Origin: Rheum nobile
Taxonomy: Eukaryota > Streptophyta > Magnoliopsida > Caryophyllales > Polygonaceae
Reading direction: 5' to 3'
DNA length: 64,000 nucleotides
Assembly (NCBI GenBank): GCA_027886185.1
Contig: WOAB01000018.1
Location: 1,899,691 to 1,963,690, forward strand
The notes beneath the pieces are model-generated. The model did not search any database. It was not told the DNA's origin and saw only the letters and a list, made by a program, of their open reading frames with translations. The position numbers and the translations under genes are program-made. Positions 33,139-46,065 of this stretch are shown piece after piece (within the stretch, counting starts at the first letter, position 1; each line of letters starts with the position of its first letter).

Positions 33139-33195
33139 TAGCTCAATGGTTAAAGACACTCTCATAATACAAGAGGTCTAGGGTTCAATCCCTCT
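33139..33195 (+). promoter_or_regulatory. tRNA-like module in H1 5' region
   Basis: TAGCTCAATGG (33139-33149) matches the A box and GTTCAATCC (33183-33191) the B box of RNA polymerase III promoters, 33 bp apart. The intervening sequence (ACACTCTCATAATACAAGAGGTCTAGG) is like an anticodon arm region. It cannot form a complete tRNA acceptor stem as far as I can see. Confidence 0.65.
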
Positions 33196-33841
33196 TCTTA
33201 ACTACTTTGTTTTACTATTTTATCTTTCATTATTATTTGTTTATATTAATTAGCTACTCAAATCTTTATATCTTTCTATTTATCTATCTATCTTCTACAT
33301 ATAAAATAGAGTTTTTGTCCGATTAACGACTCATTAATTTAGCCTCTAAATAAAATAAATTTTCAATTACAATTCATTTGTTAATCTTTCAAATTCTAAT
33401 GTACACGATCAATAAAAAAACTTAGCGTATAAAAGTTATTGTCCAATTAAAAACTCATTATTTAGTCTTCAAATTATACAATTTCTCAATTACAATCCAT
33501 CTGTTAAATCTTTCAAATTCTAATGTACACAATCAATCTATATCTATCTATAAACATATAAAGAAGACTTTTTGAACAATCAATGCTCATTTTTTTAACA
33601 TTCAATCTTAAATGCTTTTCACCTTTCACCTTCCATCAATTTTGACACTCAAAACTGTTTCCATCTAATCTCAAACGGTTGTATGCTTGATTGTTTGGCC
33701 TTTAATCCAATTATATTTTATTTAAACTCAATTTTTATTACCAATTAATACTCAAATTACGTTAGTAATTTTTTACGTTACTTATTTTGCCAGTCATATT
33801 TTAATTTCAACCACAATACCTACCCATTCATATTCCAAAAC

Positions 33842-36781
33842 TGTAACACCCCGGGCCAGAGGTGCTACAGTGCCATAGTCCCGAAGGACTATAAGGCGGG
33901 TGAAATAAAAATTTGCAAACATATCCCATACATAATATATACCAAAAGCAGCACAGCGGAAAAACCTGTAAAACCTGTCCAAAGTTGAAACCATAATCAA
34001 CTTAACATACAGAAAGTACAACCATTTACAAACCAAAACCAACAACCAAAAACCAAAACCAATACAACAAGTTCGACCACTTCAAGGTTCAAAACCAAAA
34101 CGACACACACAACCAAGTCAAAGTCCAAACCAAAAGAGTAAAGCCTTCGACTCCAAACCGACGGTGATCAGGATCCTCCTTGTTGGCGCTAAATCTGCAA
34201 AGCCTGATTGACTGGGGGATCCGATACCCCAGCCAACCATGGCACGTAAACCGAGGTTGGTCAGTCTCACGAAAGACTATGGCAAGACTAGCCGACCCAA
34301 AACAGTTCAAAACACATACATATATCACCAATCAACTCACAACACCGACAACACGCCACACAATATATAATATCATAACTATACTTAATCATATCAACCA
34401 ACCAATGCCAACCACACGTCAAAACATATACACACACTATCACATACCATTCAGTACACATCCTTATCCAACTCTTCACTATACTAACCTCAATCAATCC
34501 ATCCTCAAAATCATCACAAGCATAAACGAATAAAACGATCCAATCCAACTTCACTGACACGTCCAATCCATCCTTCTCTCTATTACTAATACCTCAATCA
34601 ACAACTCTATGCACATACACATCTCTTACTACTGACTTACAACCAAAGTTAACCAATAATACAGAACTCACTACTGCACTTAACACAACAAATCAATTAA
34701 CCTTCACATCAACAAACACATAAGCATCAACGAGATAATCATCACATATAAACATAACAAAATAACGATCCAGGCCAGCCACCCTTCTGGTGCCGCCTGT
34801 TCGATAGACTGTAACTCATACACTCAAATTCAAACCATGTGGCCCACACCCTCAAGATGGGAAACCAACCTTCACAACATCCACACAATCGACCTTCATA
34901 ATCAATCAACATACCCTTTTATCCGAAACTAGCTAATACCAACATCCACATCAACAGAGATTCACAACTTTGACTAGTTACAATCAACAACTATAACACA
35001 CGTAAATTCACAATCACAACCAATGACAATCAACGTCCAACATAAACCAATTATCAAACATACAACCAAATTACCAACACAACCACTTAATCAAGTACAT
35101 AATCAACATTCATCACAAATCCATGTATTCAGGTACACAGCCAACATTTAACACATAATAGATATCACAACAATCAACCAATTGTAACCCAATAAATAAT
35201 ATAACTCAACACAATAACCGACCAATTCAACCAAATAACTCAACTCATCAAAAGCAAATAACTCCAATCCATTCCAACCCATCACCGGTGAGACACTCAT
35301 CACCTAAAACCAACTATCCGAATAGGGACGGTCTCATACCATCCAACACCTGGCCCTTAACAACACAGGCTACACCCTACGAGGTTTGGTGAGACGATCA
35401 TCACCTGGCCCTCCGACTTTGATTCAACATTTTTGGTCCTTAACAACATAGGTGATTCCCTACGAGGTTTGGTGAGACGATCATCACCTGACCCTTCGAC
35501 CCCCAATCAACGACAATCCAACCACCACACCGACACCAATTCAAACACTTCATACGATAACCAATCAAATATCACATACACACACACACAAACTCAATCC
35601 AACACACACACACAAACTCAATCCAACACACACACACAAACTCAATCCAACACACACACACATATATTCAATCCAACACACGCACACACACGATCCAACA
35701 CACGCACACACACACACATTCAATCTAACACACACACACATACACACATTCAATCCAACACATTATCACACCTCATCACACATTATCACACATCTCATCC
35801 AAGCCATTATATAGTCAAACAAACCAATTAAAATAATAGCTCAAGCAACGGTAAAATTAAACATAATCAGTTTATAAAAATATATAAGTTAGCAAGGATC
35901 CTCTTGCCTCAAGTCGAACCACAACGACCTCAGAGATCTCCAGTCAATCCGAACGAACCTGCGAAATCAATCCGAGCAAATCTCTGGCATTAATTACTCA
36001 TCCAATCCACAACCAAATAAAACCCCAATTCAAAACCCTAAAATCAAACCCTTAATTAATTAGGTCAATCACACCCAATCTCAGTCAATTTATGACTGCG
36101 CAATTCAAATGAACCCAGCAATTTAAACCCCCAAATCAAACCCTAAATCATACCTTCTAAATCCAATTTAGCAAACCACACAAAATCAACCCTAATTCTC
36201 AAATAAACAAATTTCTGCACACACAGAATTCAAGCCAACACAAATTCTGTCAACACAGAAATTCAGCAACAAAAATCTGTAATTACAGAAATTTTACCAA
36301 CACAGAAATTCAGCGAAGCTTCAACCAAAACGAACCCCAAGCAAACCCCAAATCAAACCACCACCTTACCTCTTCGCTAGTCCTCACCGGAAGAGAGCTC
36401 CCGACGCCGGAGACGACCACCAGCAGAAGCTCTCGGCTTGACCCACACCAGCGGCAGCTCGAAGCCACGAACACAGCAGCACGACGGCACGAACAGCAAC
36501 CACGAACGGCTTCAGCAAGGAAGGAAGAGGGAAGAGCAGCTCGCCGGACGGAGGAGAAGCTCGGCTTTGTCGGAGAAGAAGATGGATGGTTCGTGAGGAG
36601 GAAGATGGGAGCTGGGCACTTCGTGGGAGAGACGCATGGGATGAGTTCGGGAAGGAGATAATTGGTCCTTTGAGGGATTTAGGGATTTTAAATCCCCAAA
36701 ATTCTATTTCTCCCACTTAAGTAAAATTCCATAATTAATTTACCCTTATGCCCTTCTCCTAATTTTATTTGCGGTATTTCA
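33842..36781 (-). repeat. Solo LTR, family B, copy B1
   Basis: 2940 bp, flanked by AAAAC at 33837-33841 and 36782-36786. On the minus strand it starts TGAAATACC and ends CCCGGGGTGTTACA. No primer site, polypurine tract or coding region is present, so the rest of the element was removed by LTR-LTR recombination. It contains a CA-rich minisatellite (35575-35760) and a GC-rich ORF (36384-36716, minus) that lies in the transcribed part of the LTR and has no recognised product. Orientation was chosen by resemblance of the terminal block to element A. Confidence 0.92.
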
Positions 36782-36786
36782 AAAAC

Positions 36787-39700
36787 TATTCTAAATCAAC
36801 CGTCTATTAATATTCTGAACATAACACTTATCTATATAATTGGTATTGCATGGGAGGGGGTAGAACACAAGCAACAAACATGGCAATCACAATCAATTTT
36901 CTATTACAATTATCATCATAAATTAATATCCAAGTGAATTTACAATCCCATTTGACATTGACTTCGTGCAACAGATCACCATAATATGAGGTATTTTAAT
37001 TTTAATGTCCGCAATCTCTTTATCTATAGTTTTTGTTCTGTTTTTCTTACATTATTGTACGCATTGCTATGCAAAAAGAACTATGCTTATATTCTTTTAT
37101 TTGCTTTTAACAAAAAAATCTTTTATTTACTTTATAAGTATATATTTTAAGACTTGCATTTTAAAATATTGCTTTTGATTGATATAATACATTTTAACTT
37201 ACAATATCACAATATAAAATAGTAAAATTGACTACAAAATTAATTTGAAAGAAAATAACCCATTGTTTTTTGTTCATCTTTATTCCCATTTTATCCAAAA
37301 GATCATTGATCATTTTAACATTGGAAAATTTAATTCTCCTTTTTTCTTAGGAAAAATTAGAAATCAATTCTTTTATGATACTATGAACAAATGAAAAAAT
37401 TGCCCGAATTCTATGGAAGTATCATCGAAGTCCTTATTATATTGATATAAATAATCATAAGGCTAATCAGACTCCAAATACCTCAATTTTCTTATTCATA
37501 AAAGTTATTAATTACTAGAATGTAAAAGAAAAAACAACACCATAAATGTAAAAACCTAATAAGAAAGTTATTAATTCTTTAACAAAACTAACAAACACAT
37601 TGAGAGTAGGTACACAATAACATTATAGAATTATCGGATGTTTTATAATTATTTTGATTTCATCGAATATAAAAATAACATTAACATGTCAACCTATTAA
37701 TAAAATTACAAAATCTAATGTACATTAAATTATGGAAAAATAACTGGAAAACATTGAATTAGCATATATATGCTACTTAATTGTGCAAACATGTAACTAA
37801 TAAATACTTTGGTATATATATAGTGCATAATAATCTGTTTACTTATGTTAATATTTGAATAAATAAAAAATGATATCATGAATGTATAATTATTGAATTC
37901 ACGCCGTGTTAAAACCTCTAAATTTGACAATAAAATGGAAATGATTTACTCAAAATGATTTAGAAATACTAAATGTAGAATAAAATGGGTACAAACTTCA
38001 TTTTATTATAACACTGGATTGCAATTTCAATACTAAAGTATATTAAAGTATTCTATACTTTATAGTACAAAACATAGTAAAGTTTTACATAAGAGTAATA
38101 AAATGATTTTTAGCTCATATATTTTTATTAATGTTTCATTAGAAAAAGATCATCAAATATAAATTTTAAAATTAGTAAACATAAACCAAAAAGAAAATAC
38201 AATTAAAAATTGAAATAAAATACCAAATTACTATTAATTATTTTCATTTTTGTGAACATAAAAATAACATTGCAAAAGAAATGTCAAATAGGATCATGTT
38301 ATTTTCTTTTGCATTATTCTTTACTTTGATAATTTGACCCCATGTATGTGTTAAGACTTAAGGCATATACTGATATAGATATGGAATAAATTCCTTTTTC
38401 AAAAAAAATTTAAATTCTATTTTTATCTATAGATATACCATTTTCTATTAATAATGTTAGGTTGTAAAAAAATATAGATATAAAATTTATGTTTTTTTTT
38501 TACTTTTATCCTATTTATAATCAATAGCTTTTTTAAAGATTTAGAATCAATAGTTAAAGCGGCTATTTACGATATATAATATTACATGTTCAATTTTTTT
38601 ATGATGTATATGTTGCTTCAATTAATATTTTTACCTTTTGACAAATTTATAAATTTTTTAAGATTACTTTATATAAAGTTTAGTTATTTAGTTGAAAGAA
38701 ACTTAGGTACACCGATTTAGAAAGTTATTTTGCATTAAAAATATTTAGGTCCTGATTTTCTTAATTTCTAGAATTTGAATGTAAGTGACCATGCATGTTT
38801 AACCACTTTGTCCGACATATTTTGTCATTACACATCATTTATGTATTGAGTTTCTTTGTCAATAAGAAAAAAATGCAAAAATAATAATAAATGTGAATAT
38901 AAAAAGAGATTTAATAGCCCAACATTCAATTCAAACAAAAAAGTCATGATACAAAAACTAATAAAGACATAAGAAGTTTACAAGATTACAATGGAATAAG
39001 TTTAAAACTTATGGAGAAGTTACATCGGTCAATTATCTAAATTGCAAAATTAATGTTTACGCTTATGTTAAAAGTTAACCCGGATTTAGTGATTTATATG
39101 TTTTGCAAGATCATGTTATATAATGTTCGAAAGTGCAAACGTACTATTTATGTTGCATTGTGAATTGTGATCATTTGTAGAATCAAAAATAAAATTATTA
39201 TGAACGTAAATAATGATATAGTGTCCAATATCAATTGTTAATTAGTGTAGCTTCTAAAGACTAATTTTACTTTCATTATAAGGACTCAAGGAACTCTATT
39301 ACACCAAAAATGGAAATAAAAACAAATTATAATTTTTAATATTGTCAAAATATACACGAGATAATTGCTAATAATTATTTATGATGACGTCTTTCGAAAA
39401 AAATCTTCATACTTCCATCTCAACATCCTTGAAGCTATAAAATTTTGTATTACTTTTAAAGGAAAAAAGAATGTTAGATATAAATCTTTATTTTAGTTTT
39501 TCCATATTAAATTCATATATATCAAAAACAAACATTCTTTAATATAGAACTTGAAAATTCAACGTTCTTTTCCTTATCTATTTTGGATATTTTTAATTTC
39601 GAAGATTATTTCTATGCTACATTAACATTAATAATTCTTAAATTAATGTTTAAATTTTAAAATATTTTTTTATAAATTATATCAATATAAAAAAGTCGAT
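36787..39700. other. H1 interior, AT-rich, no genes
   Basis: About 2.9 kb of AT-rich sequence with stretches matching H2 (for example 36955-37150 with 40955-41110, and 38800-39660 with 45090-46030). ORFs are all short and unsupported. Confidence 0.6.
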
Positions 39701-39717
39701 CCCGTGCGTAGCACGGG
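39701..39717 (+). other. 3' terminal hairpin of Helitron H1
   Basis: CCCGTGC-GTA-GCACGGG, a perfect 7-bp stem ten bases before the terminal CTAG. This is the termination signal for rolling-circle transposition. Confidence 0.9.
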
Positions 39718-39834
39718 CATAAATATCTAGTAAATATATAAAGTAGACTAAGGGTGCAATTAATGTCCAATAAATATGAGAAATTTTCTCTTATATTTTT
39801 TTTTATCTTTCATTAAAAACCAAATCTTCTAATA

Positions 39835-39890
39835 TAGCTTAATGGTTAAAGACACTCTCATAATACAAGAGGTCTAAGGTTCAATCCCCC
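39835..39890 (+). promoter_or_regulatory. tRNA-like module in H2 5' region
   Basis: A box TAGCTTAATGG (39835-39845) and B box GTTCAATCC (39879-39887), same spacing as in H1. One A-box substitution remains within consensus. Confidence 0.6.
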
Positions 39891-40087
39891 TTCTTAACAA
39901 TTTTCTTTTATTATTTTATCTTTCATTATGTTTTGGTTTTTATTAATTAGTTACTCAAATCTTTATATCTAATAGTCTATAAATATATAATAAACATATG
40001 AAATAGAGTTTTTGAACAATCAATGTACATTCATTTGGTCTATAATTTTTTTAAGAAAAAATAAGATTTCAACAAAAAACAATTCTT

Positions 40088-40850
40088 TCTACTTAAGTCA
40101 TCTCAAATCGTTGTGTTTGGCCTTCAGTCTATTAATTTGTTTAAACTCAATTTTGATTATACCGGTTAAACTCCTTAACTATAGCCTTCAATACAATTAA
40201 TGTTAAACCGATTAATACTCAAAGTGAGTTAAAGATTTTGCCAGTCATATATTAATTTCAAATCACAATAACTACATACACATTCATATTTCAAAAATGT
40301 TATAAATTAAATGCCTACTAATATTCCAAACATACCACTCATCTATATAAATTAGTTAAAAGAAGAGGAAAGCGTAGGATAAATCACCTCTTTGTAGATA
40401 ATTAGTATTGCAAGGGACTGGGAAAAACCGTAGAAGAAGCAGTAAACATGGCATGCTCCAATTAACTTTATATTATAAGTCATCTCAAATTGTTGTGCTT
40501 GGCCTTCAGTCTAATAATTTGTTTGAACTCAATTTTGATTATACCGGTCAAACTCCTTAACTATAGCCTTCAATATAATTTATGTTAAACCGATTAATAC
40601 TCAAAGTGAGTTACGAATTTTGCCAGTCATATATTAATTTCATCCACAATAACTACATACCCATTCATATTCCAAAACTGTTATAAATTAAATGCCTACT
40701 AATATTCCAAACATACCACTCATTTATATAAATTAGTTAAAAGAAGAGGAAAGCGTAGGATAAATCACCTCTTTGTAGATTTTAGTATTGCAAGGGAGTG
40801 GGAAAAACCGTAGAAGAAGTAGTATACATGGTATGCTCCAATTAACTTTC
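40088..40850. repeat. Tandem duplication in H2, unit about 382 bp
   Basis: AAGTCATCTCAAAT and all that follows to CTCCAATTAACTTT occurs at 40095 and again at 40477, with a handful of differences. H1 has only one such block, near 33640-33840, split from its continuation by solo LTR B1. Confidence 0.85.
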
Positions 40851-41807
40851 TATTATCATCATCAATCAAGTTATGTACCCACAATTCTGGTTTTATTGTG
40901 CTTGCAACTGAGGCATATGAAAATGATCGACCATTCAATTGGATATGTGTTAAATTTCAGTCCCATTTGATTTTGATTTCTTAACAGATTATAATAATAT
41001 GTTTTAAATTTTAGTGTATTTCATCTCTTCATCTACAATTTTTCAGTTATGTTTTACTTATATTGTTATATATTTTGTTATGCCTGAAATAATTGTGCTT
41101 AATTTATTTTCATGTGTAATTAACTAATTATATATTTTAAGTTGCATCTTGAAATATTGCTTTTGATTAATGTGATACATAGTCGCTTTTATTACATGAT
41201 GTTTTTTCTTCCTTATAACCGGACTATAGTATTGTTAGTTGGTAATCGTTTAGTACAATAAATCCATTAAACATAATAAAAAATATTAAACTTGACTATC
41301 GAAATAGTTCTAGAAAAAAAACTGTTTGTTCTTTATGTTCATTTTCATCCCCATTTCATCCAAAAGATCATTGGTCACTTTGACAATGGAAGGTTTCATT
41401 ATCCTTCTTTGATAGATTTAAGTGTTGAAAATCAATTCTCCTACGAATATATGAAAAAATTGTCAGCCAACCAATCTGTTCCTCATAAAAATTATTAACT
41501 AATGGAAATGTATACGAATACAAGAAGGAAATTATTAAGTCTTTCAAAAAAAGAATAATAATAAACCACAATAAGAATAGGTGCACAATAACAATATAGA
41601 ATTATCGAACGATTATTAATTAATTGTGATTTTATCGAGTACAAAAATATCATTTTAAAGAATTGTCGCTCAAGTTATTTCCCTTCCTATTATCATTTAC
41701 TTTGATGGCCGGTTTGATTCCATGTGTTAAGGCAATATACAAATTTTTTAAATTTCATTTGTATCTATGTCTATACTATTTTCTATTGAACAATTTAAGG
41801 TTGTATA

Positions 41808-44800
41808 TGAAATACCCCAAATAAGTTGATAATGGCATTTTGGTAAATTAATTATGAGTTTACTTAAAAGAGGAGAAATGGGAAATTTGGGGAAAAATCC
41901 CTCAAAGTGTCGGTTGCCTCTTCCTCGCGTGAATCCTTCAGCCGAGCAGCCAGCAGCCTCCTTCTCCGGCGAACTCCCCCTGTGCCCAGCCGAGCGGTTC
42001 TTCTCCGGCGAGCCGACTTGGACCGCGCCGCTCTTCCTCCTCCCCTCCCCTGCTGTTGTTGTGCGATTCCAGCGACGAGGGAGTTGCTTTGCTACTGTGT
42101 TGTTCGTTGTGTTCGATGTTGTTCACCGCTGCTGTTGCTGTGCCGCCGTTATAGTCTCCGCCGACGAGGAGCCATTTCCGGCAACAACCGCGTGTTTGAC
42201 GACGAGCTGAGCCACCTTTGCTCCTCTGTTTTTCCGCTCTGCTGTTGTGTGCTGGTGTCGTCGTCTTCCTCGCTGGTGGCTGGTGCTGCGGAGCCGCTAC
42301 TGGTGTCGTTGTTGTGTTGTCGTTGTTGTGCTGCTGAAGGGGAGTATCGACGAGGTAAGATCGGTCCTCGTTCGGTATACATTTTGGGCTTCATATGGAT
42401 GAATATATATGCTGAATTTTTGGGCAGATTTGGATTAATTTGGAGTTTGTATATATATGAGTGCAGAAGGCATGAGTTGATTTTTGAGTTGGATTAATTT
42501 GGGTTGATTTTGGAGGTGATTAGCTTAATTAATTAAGGAATGATTTTAGGGTTTGAAATTTGGGGTTTGTTGGTTGTGGATTGGTATGAGTTAATTAACG
42601 CCAGGGTTTTGCTCGGATTGATTTCGCAGGTTCATTCGGGTTGATTGGAGATCTCTGGGGTCGTTGTGGTTCGACTTGAGGCAAGAGGATTCTTGCTAAC
42701 CTTATATATTTTTTTATAAATTGATTTATGCCTAGTGTTTCATAATTAATTTTATCATTGCTTGAGCGATTTAAATTGGATTAATTGACTATATAGATAC
42801 TTGGTTGAAAATGGGTGTGTGTGCGTGTGTTAGTAGTTTGTCTCGTATTGTGTTGAATAAATGTTGACGTGGTAGTCAATTGTGACTAAATGTGATTGAT
42901 TGTTGTTGATAGTGTTTGTTGACACTTGTGTGTGTGTTGGGTTGTGTATGTCGACACCTGTGTGTGTTGGCGGTTGTGTGTTAAATTGTGTGCGTGCTGG
43001 CAGTTGTATGCTGAGATTGGGCATTTGTGTGTGAATGTTTGTGTGTGAATGTGTGTATGCTGGGATTGACTGATGTGGATTGATTGTTGTTGTTTGATTG
43101 TGGCGGATTGATTGTTATGGATTGGTGTTGTGGATTGATTGTCGTGGATTGATTGGATTATTGATTTTAAAGTTTCTTGGTTGAATATGTATATATATGT
43201 GTGATATGTGTTAATCGTTGTCGTGTGTAATAATTGATTGGGTGTCGGTGTGGTGATAGTTGGTTATGGAGCCGGGGTGAGGGTGTGACCTCATCCGACC
43301 GCGTGAGGGTGTGACCTCCGTTGGTTAAGGCTAGGGTGGATGGTTGAAAGTCTCATCCGGTGGTGGGTTGGATTGGAGGTGTTGGTTGGTTGCCTTGTGT
43401 CGTGTTTGATTGGATGTTGGTGTGATAGTTGATTTTAACTAATTGTGAGCTTGGTTTCCCACTTTAAGAGTACGGGCCAACATGGAATAGGTTGGGACTG
43501 GGCGGCATCGGAAGGGGTGACTGGTCCAGGTCCTCCATGGTTGGTTTCCCACTTTAAGGGTGCGGGCCAACACGGGATAGGTTGGGACTGGGCGGCATCG
43601 GTTGCTTTCCCACCTTGAGGGTGCGGGGCACGAGGTGGCTGGTCCAGGTCCTCCATGGTTGTTTTCCCACCTTGCGGGTGCGGGGCAACATGGGATAGGC
43701 CGGGGCGTTGATCGTCTCACCCGTTTGCTTGATAGTTGTGTGTGATTGGCTGTTGTGTGTGATTGGTTGTGTGTGTGATTGGTTGTTGTGTGTGTTGGCA
43801 AATTGTATATGTGTTGGATTATGTGTGTTGACTTTTGTGTGTGTGTTGACAGTTGTGTGTGTTGGATGGTGTGTGTTGACAGTTGTGTGTAATTGGCTGT
43901 TGTGTGTGGTTGGTTGTGTGTGTGATTGGGTGTTGTGTGTGGTTGGTTGTGTGTGTGATTGGCTGTTGTGTGTGATTGGTTGTTGTGTGTATTGACCTTT
44001 GTTGTGTTGGCAGTTGTGTGAGTTGGATTGTGTGTTGACAGTTGTGGGCGTTGACAGTTGTGTGTGTTGACATTTGTGTGTAGTGACAGTAGTGAGTTTG
44101 GTATGTTTGGTTAGCCTTGGTTACATGTTGGTAGTAAGATATGTATATATGTTTTGTAAGTTGAGAATTGAGGTGTTAATAGTAGAGAAGAAAATTAGAT
44201 TGGATCGTTTTATTCGTTTATGCTTGTGATGAGATTGAGGTTGGATTGAAAGAGGTTAGTATAGTGTAGAGTTGGATAAGTATGGGTACTTGATCGGTTA
44301 TGTGATAGTGTGTGTTTATGTTTTGTGTTTTGACATGTGATTGGTTGGTTGGTATGAGAATGATTAAGTATAGTTGATATTATGATATAGGTATATATAT
44401 TGTGTGGCATGTTGTTGCTTGGTATGAGTTGTTGATATGTTAAAGCTGTGTTTTTAACTGTTTTGGCTTGAGGAGTCTTGCTAGTCTTTCAAAAGACTGA
44501 CCAACTTTGGTTTACGTACCGCGGTTGGCTGGGGTTTTGGGTCCCCCAGTCAACTGGTCTTTGCAGGTTTGTAGCAACAAGCGGGTTCTGGATCACAGAT
44601 TGGTCTTCACAGTTAAAGATTTTGTTTTGCATCGGATTTGAAAATGGTATTCGCTTCCGTGTTTTGGATATAAATTGTTGCATTAACTGGATGGCAGGTT
44701 TTAGTATTGATTCAATCTTGAGCAGGGATTATTGTTGATGATTTTTTATGTAATTGGAAGAGTTTTGGATTTCTTTTCTTTTAAAACCGCCTTATAGTCC

Positions 44801-44844
44801 TTCGGGACTATGGCACTGTAGCACCTCTGGCCCGGGGTGTTACA
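41808..44844 (+). repeat. Solo LTR, family B, copy B2
   Basis: 3037 bp, flanked by GTATA at 41803-41807 and 44845-44849. It starts TGAAATACCCC and ends GGCCCGGGGTGTTACA; it is the same family as B1 in the opposite orientation. The ORFs at 41854-42497 overlap a GC-rich transcribed leader with CTG/TGTTGTTG runs and are not supported as genes. It carries a threefold repeat of a TTTCCCACYTTRAGGGTGCGGG unit (43450-43700) and a TGTGTGTGATTGGTTG minisatellite (43730-44080). No internal retroelement region remains. Confidence 0.92.
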
Positions 44845-44849
44845 GTATA

Positions 44850-46036
44850 AAATCCAGATATAAATTCTATGTTTATATATATATATATTTAATTATATCC
44901 TATTTAGAATCAATAATTAAAGTGACTATTTATGAAATATAGTATTTGTTTCTTCAATTTATATTTTTGCTTAGTCATTTGGTTGAAATGAAAATTAGGT
45001 ACACACCAATTTAGAATATCCTTTTGCATTAAAAAAAAATTTAGGTATCGATTTTCTTAATTCCTAGAATTTAAATTTAAGTGATCATGCATGTTTAGCC
45101 ACTTTGTCTGACACATTTTGTTATTTCTACATCATTTTTATGTTGAGTTTCTTTGTTAATATAAGGGAAAAGAAGAAAAAAATAAATCAATGTGAATATT
45201 AAAAAGACATCTAATAGTCTGAATTGAAACAAAAAATGGTCCAATACTTGAAGAAAAACTAATAAAAGAAGAAGCTTATAAGATTTTGAAGGAAGAACTT
45301 TAAAACTCATGGAGAATTTACCTCAATTATCTAAATTGCAAAATTAATTTCCATAATTTTGTTAAAATTTGAATGTGGTGGCTGGATTTTTCGTTATGTC
45401 ATTTGATTTCTTTTGAAGGATTTTTTAAATTTATACATTTTGTAGGATCATGTCATATAATGTACGAAAGTGCATATATAATATTAACGTTACATGGTGA
45501 TTGTTTATAGAATTAAAATTATTATGGACGTGATTAATGATTTAATGTTCAATATCAATTGTTAATTAGTGTACTGAAAACTAATTTAATTTTTGAGTAG
45601 ATCTAATAAACCAAAAAATGGTATAAGCACAATTTATAATAGTTAAAAGTAAAAAAAATACACACAAGATAATTAATAAAAATTCTAAACGACCACGTCT
45701 CTAAAAAAAAACTCCATACTTCCATCAATATGAACATCCTTAGACTCCTTATAAATTATTTTTATTACTCTTAAAGGGAAATAGAATGTCAAAGAAAAAC
45801 TATTGTATCAACTTTTTCATACAATTTTTTTTTAAGTAGAAGCATAATATTTTTTTTTTATTATATTTAAATATACTTAAGCATTATTTTATATAAAACA
45901 TAAAAAATCAACCTTCTTTTCTTTGGATATTTTTAATTTAAAACGTTATTATTTGATACTATAGTATTCAATAAGACTTAATTTCAATCTTAAAAATTTT
46001 AGAAATATAAATTCAAATTAGTATAAAAAAGTCAAT
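44850..46036. other. H2 interior right of solo LTR, no genes
   Basis: AT-rich, colinear with 38500-39700 of H1. Nothing else recognised. Confidence 0.6.
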
Positions 46037-46053
46037 CTCGTGCGTAGCACGAG
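46037..46053 (+). other. 3' terminal hairpin of Helitron H2
   Basis: CTCGTGC-GTA-GCACGAG. Compared with H1, one base pair has changed from C-G to T-A on both arms, so pairing is kept. Confidence 0.9.
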
Positions 46054-46065
46054 TATGATTACTAG

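Larger units (their letters stand above)
33031..39730 (+). mobile_element. Non-autonomous Helitron H1
   Basis: The 5' end is taken as A/TCTATAAATATATAAAATAG at 33031, though the adjacent TCTA repeats make it uncertain by a few bases. The 3' end is the hairpin CCCGTGCGTAGCACGGG (39701-39717), nine bases, then CTAG followed by T at 39731. This is the standard Helitron terminus, with insertion between A and T and no target duplication. Without the solo LTR the element is about 3.75 kb. It encodes no RepHel. Its interior (33200-33836 and 36787-39700) is AT-rich, with a duplicated block at about 33313-33530 and no supported gene. Confidence 0.85.
39731..46065 (+). mobile_element. Non-autonomous Helitron H2, head to tail with H1
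   Basis: It begins directly at the H1 terminus with TAAATATATAAAGTAGACTAAGGGTGC, matching H1 from its fifth base on; the TCTA tip is missing. It ends with the hairpin CTCGTGCGTAGCACGAG (46037-46053), then CTAG at 46062-46065 followed by T. Without the solo LTR it is about 3.3 kb and is homologous to H1 over most of its length. No coding capacity is recognised. Confidence 0.82.

Noticed and set aside
33139..33195. Functional tRNA gene
   Set aside because: A and B boxes are present, but I cannot pair a 7-bp acceptor stem, and the module sits inside a repeated Helitron end. Called tRNA-like only.
35433..35831. 132-codon Thr/His-rich ORF
   Set aside because: It is a translation of CA-repeat minisatellite within LTR B1.
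41854..42497. Overlapping 118- and 196-codon ORFs as a host gene
   Set aside because: They lie within solo LTR B2 bounded by a target duplication; the same region in B1 has a different frame open. They are GC-rich leader sequence.
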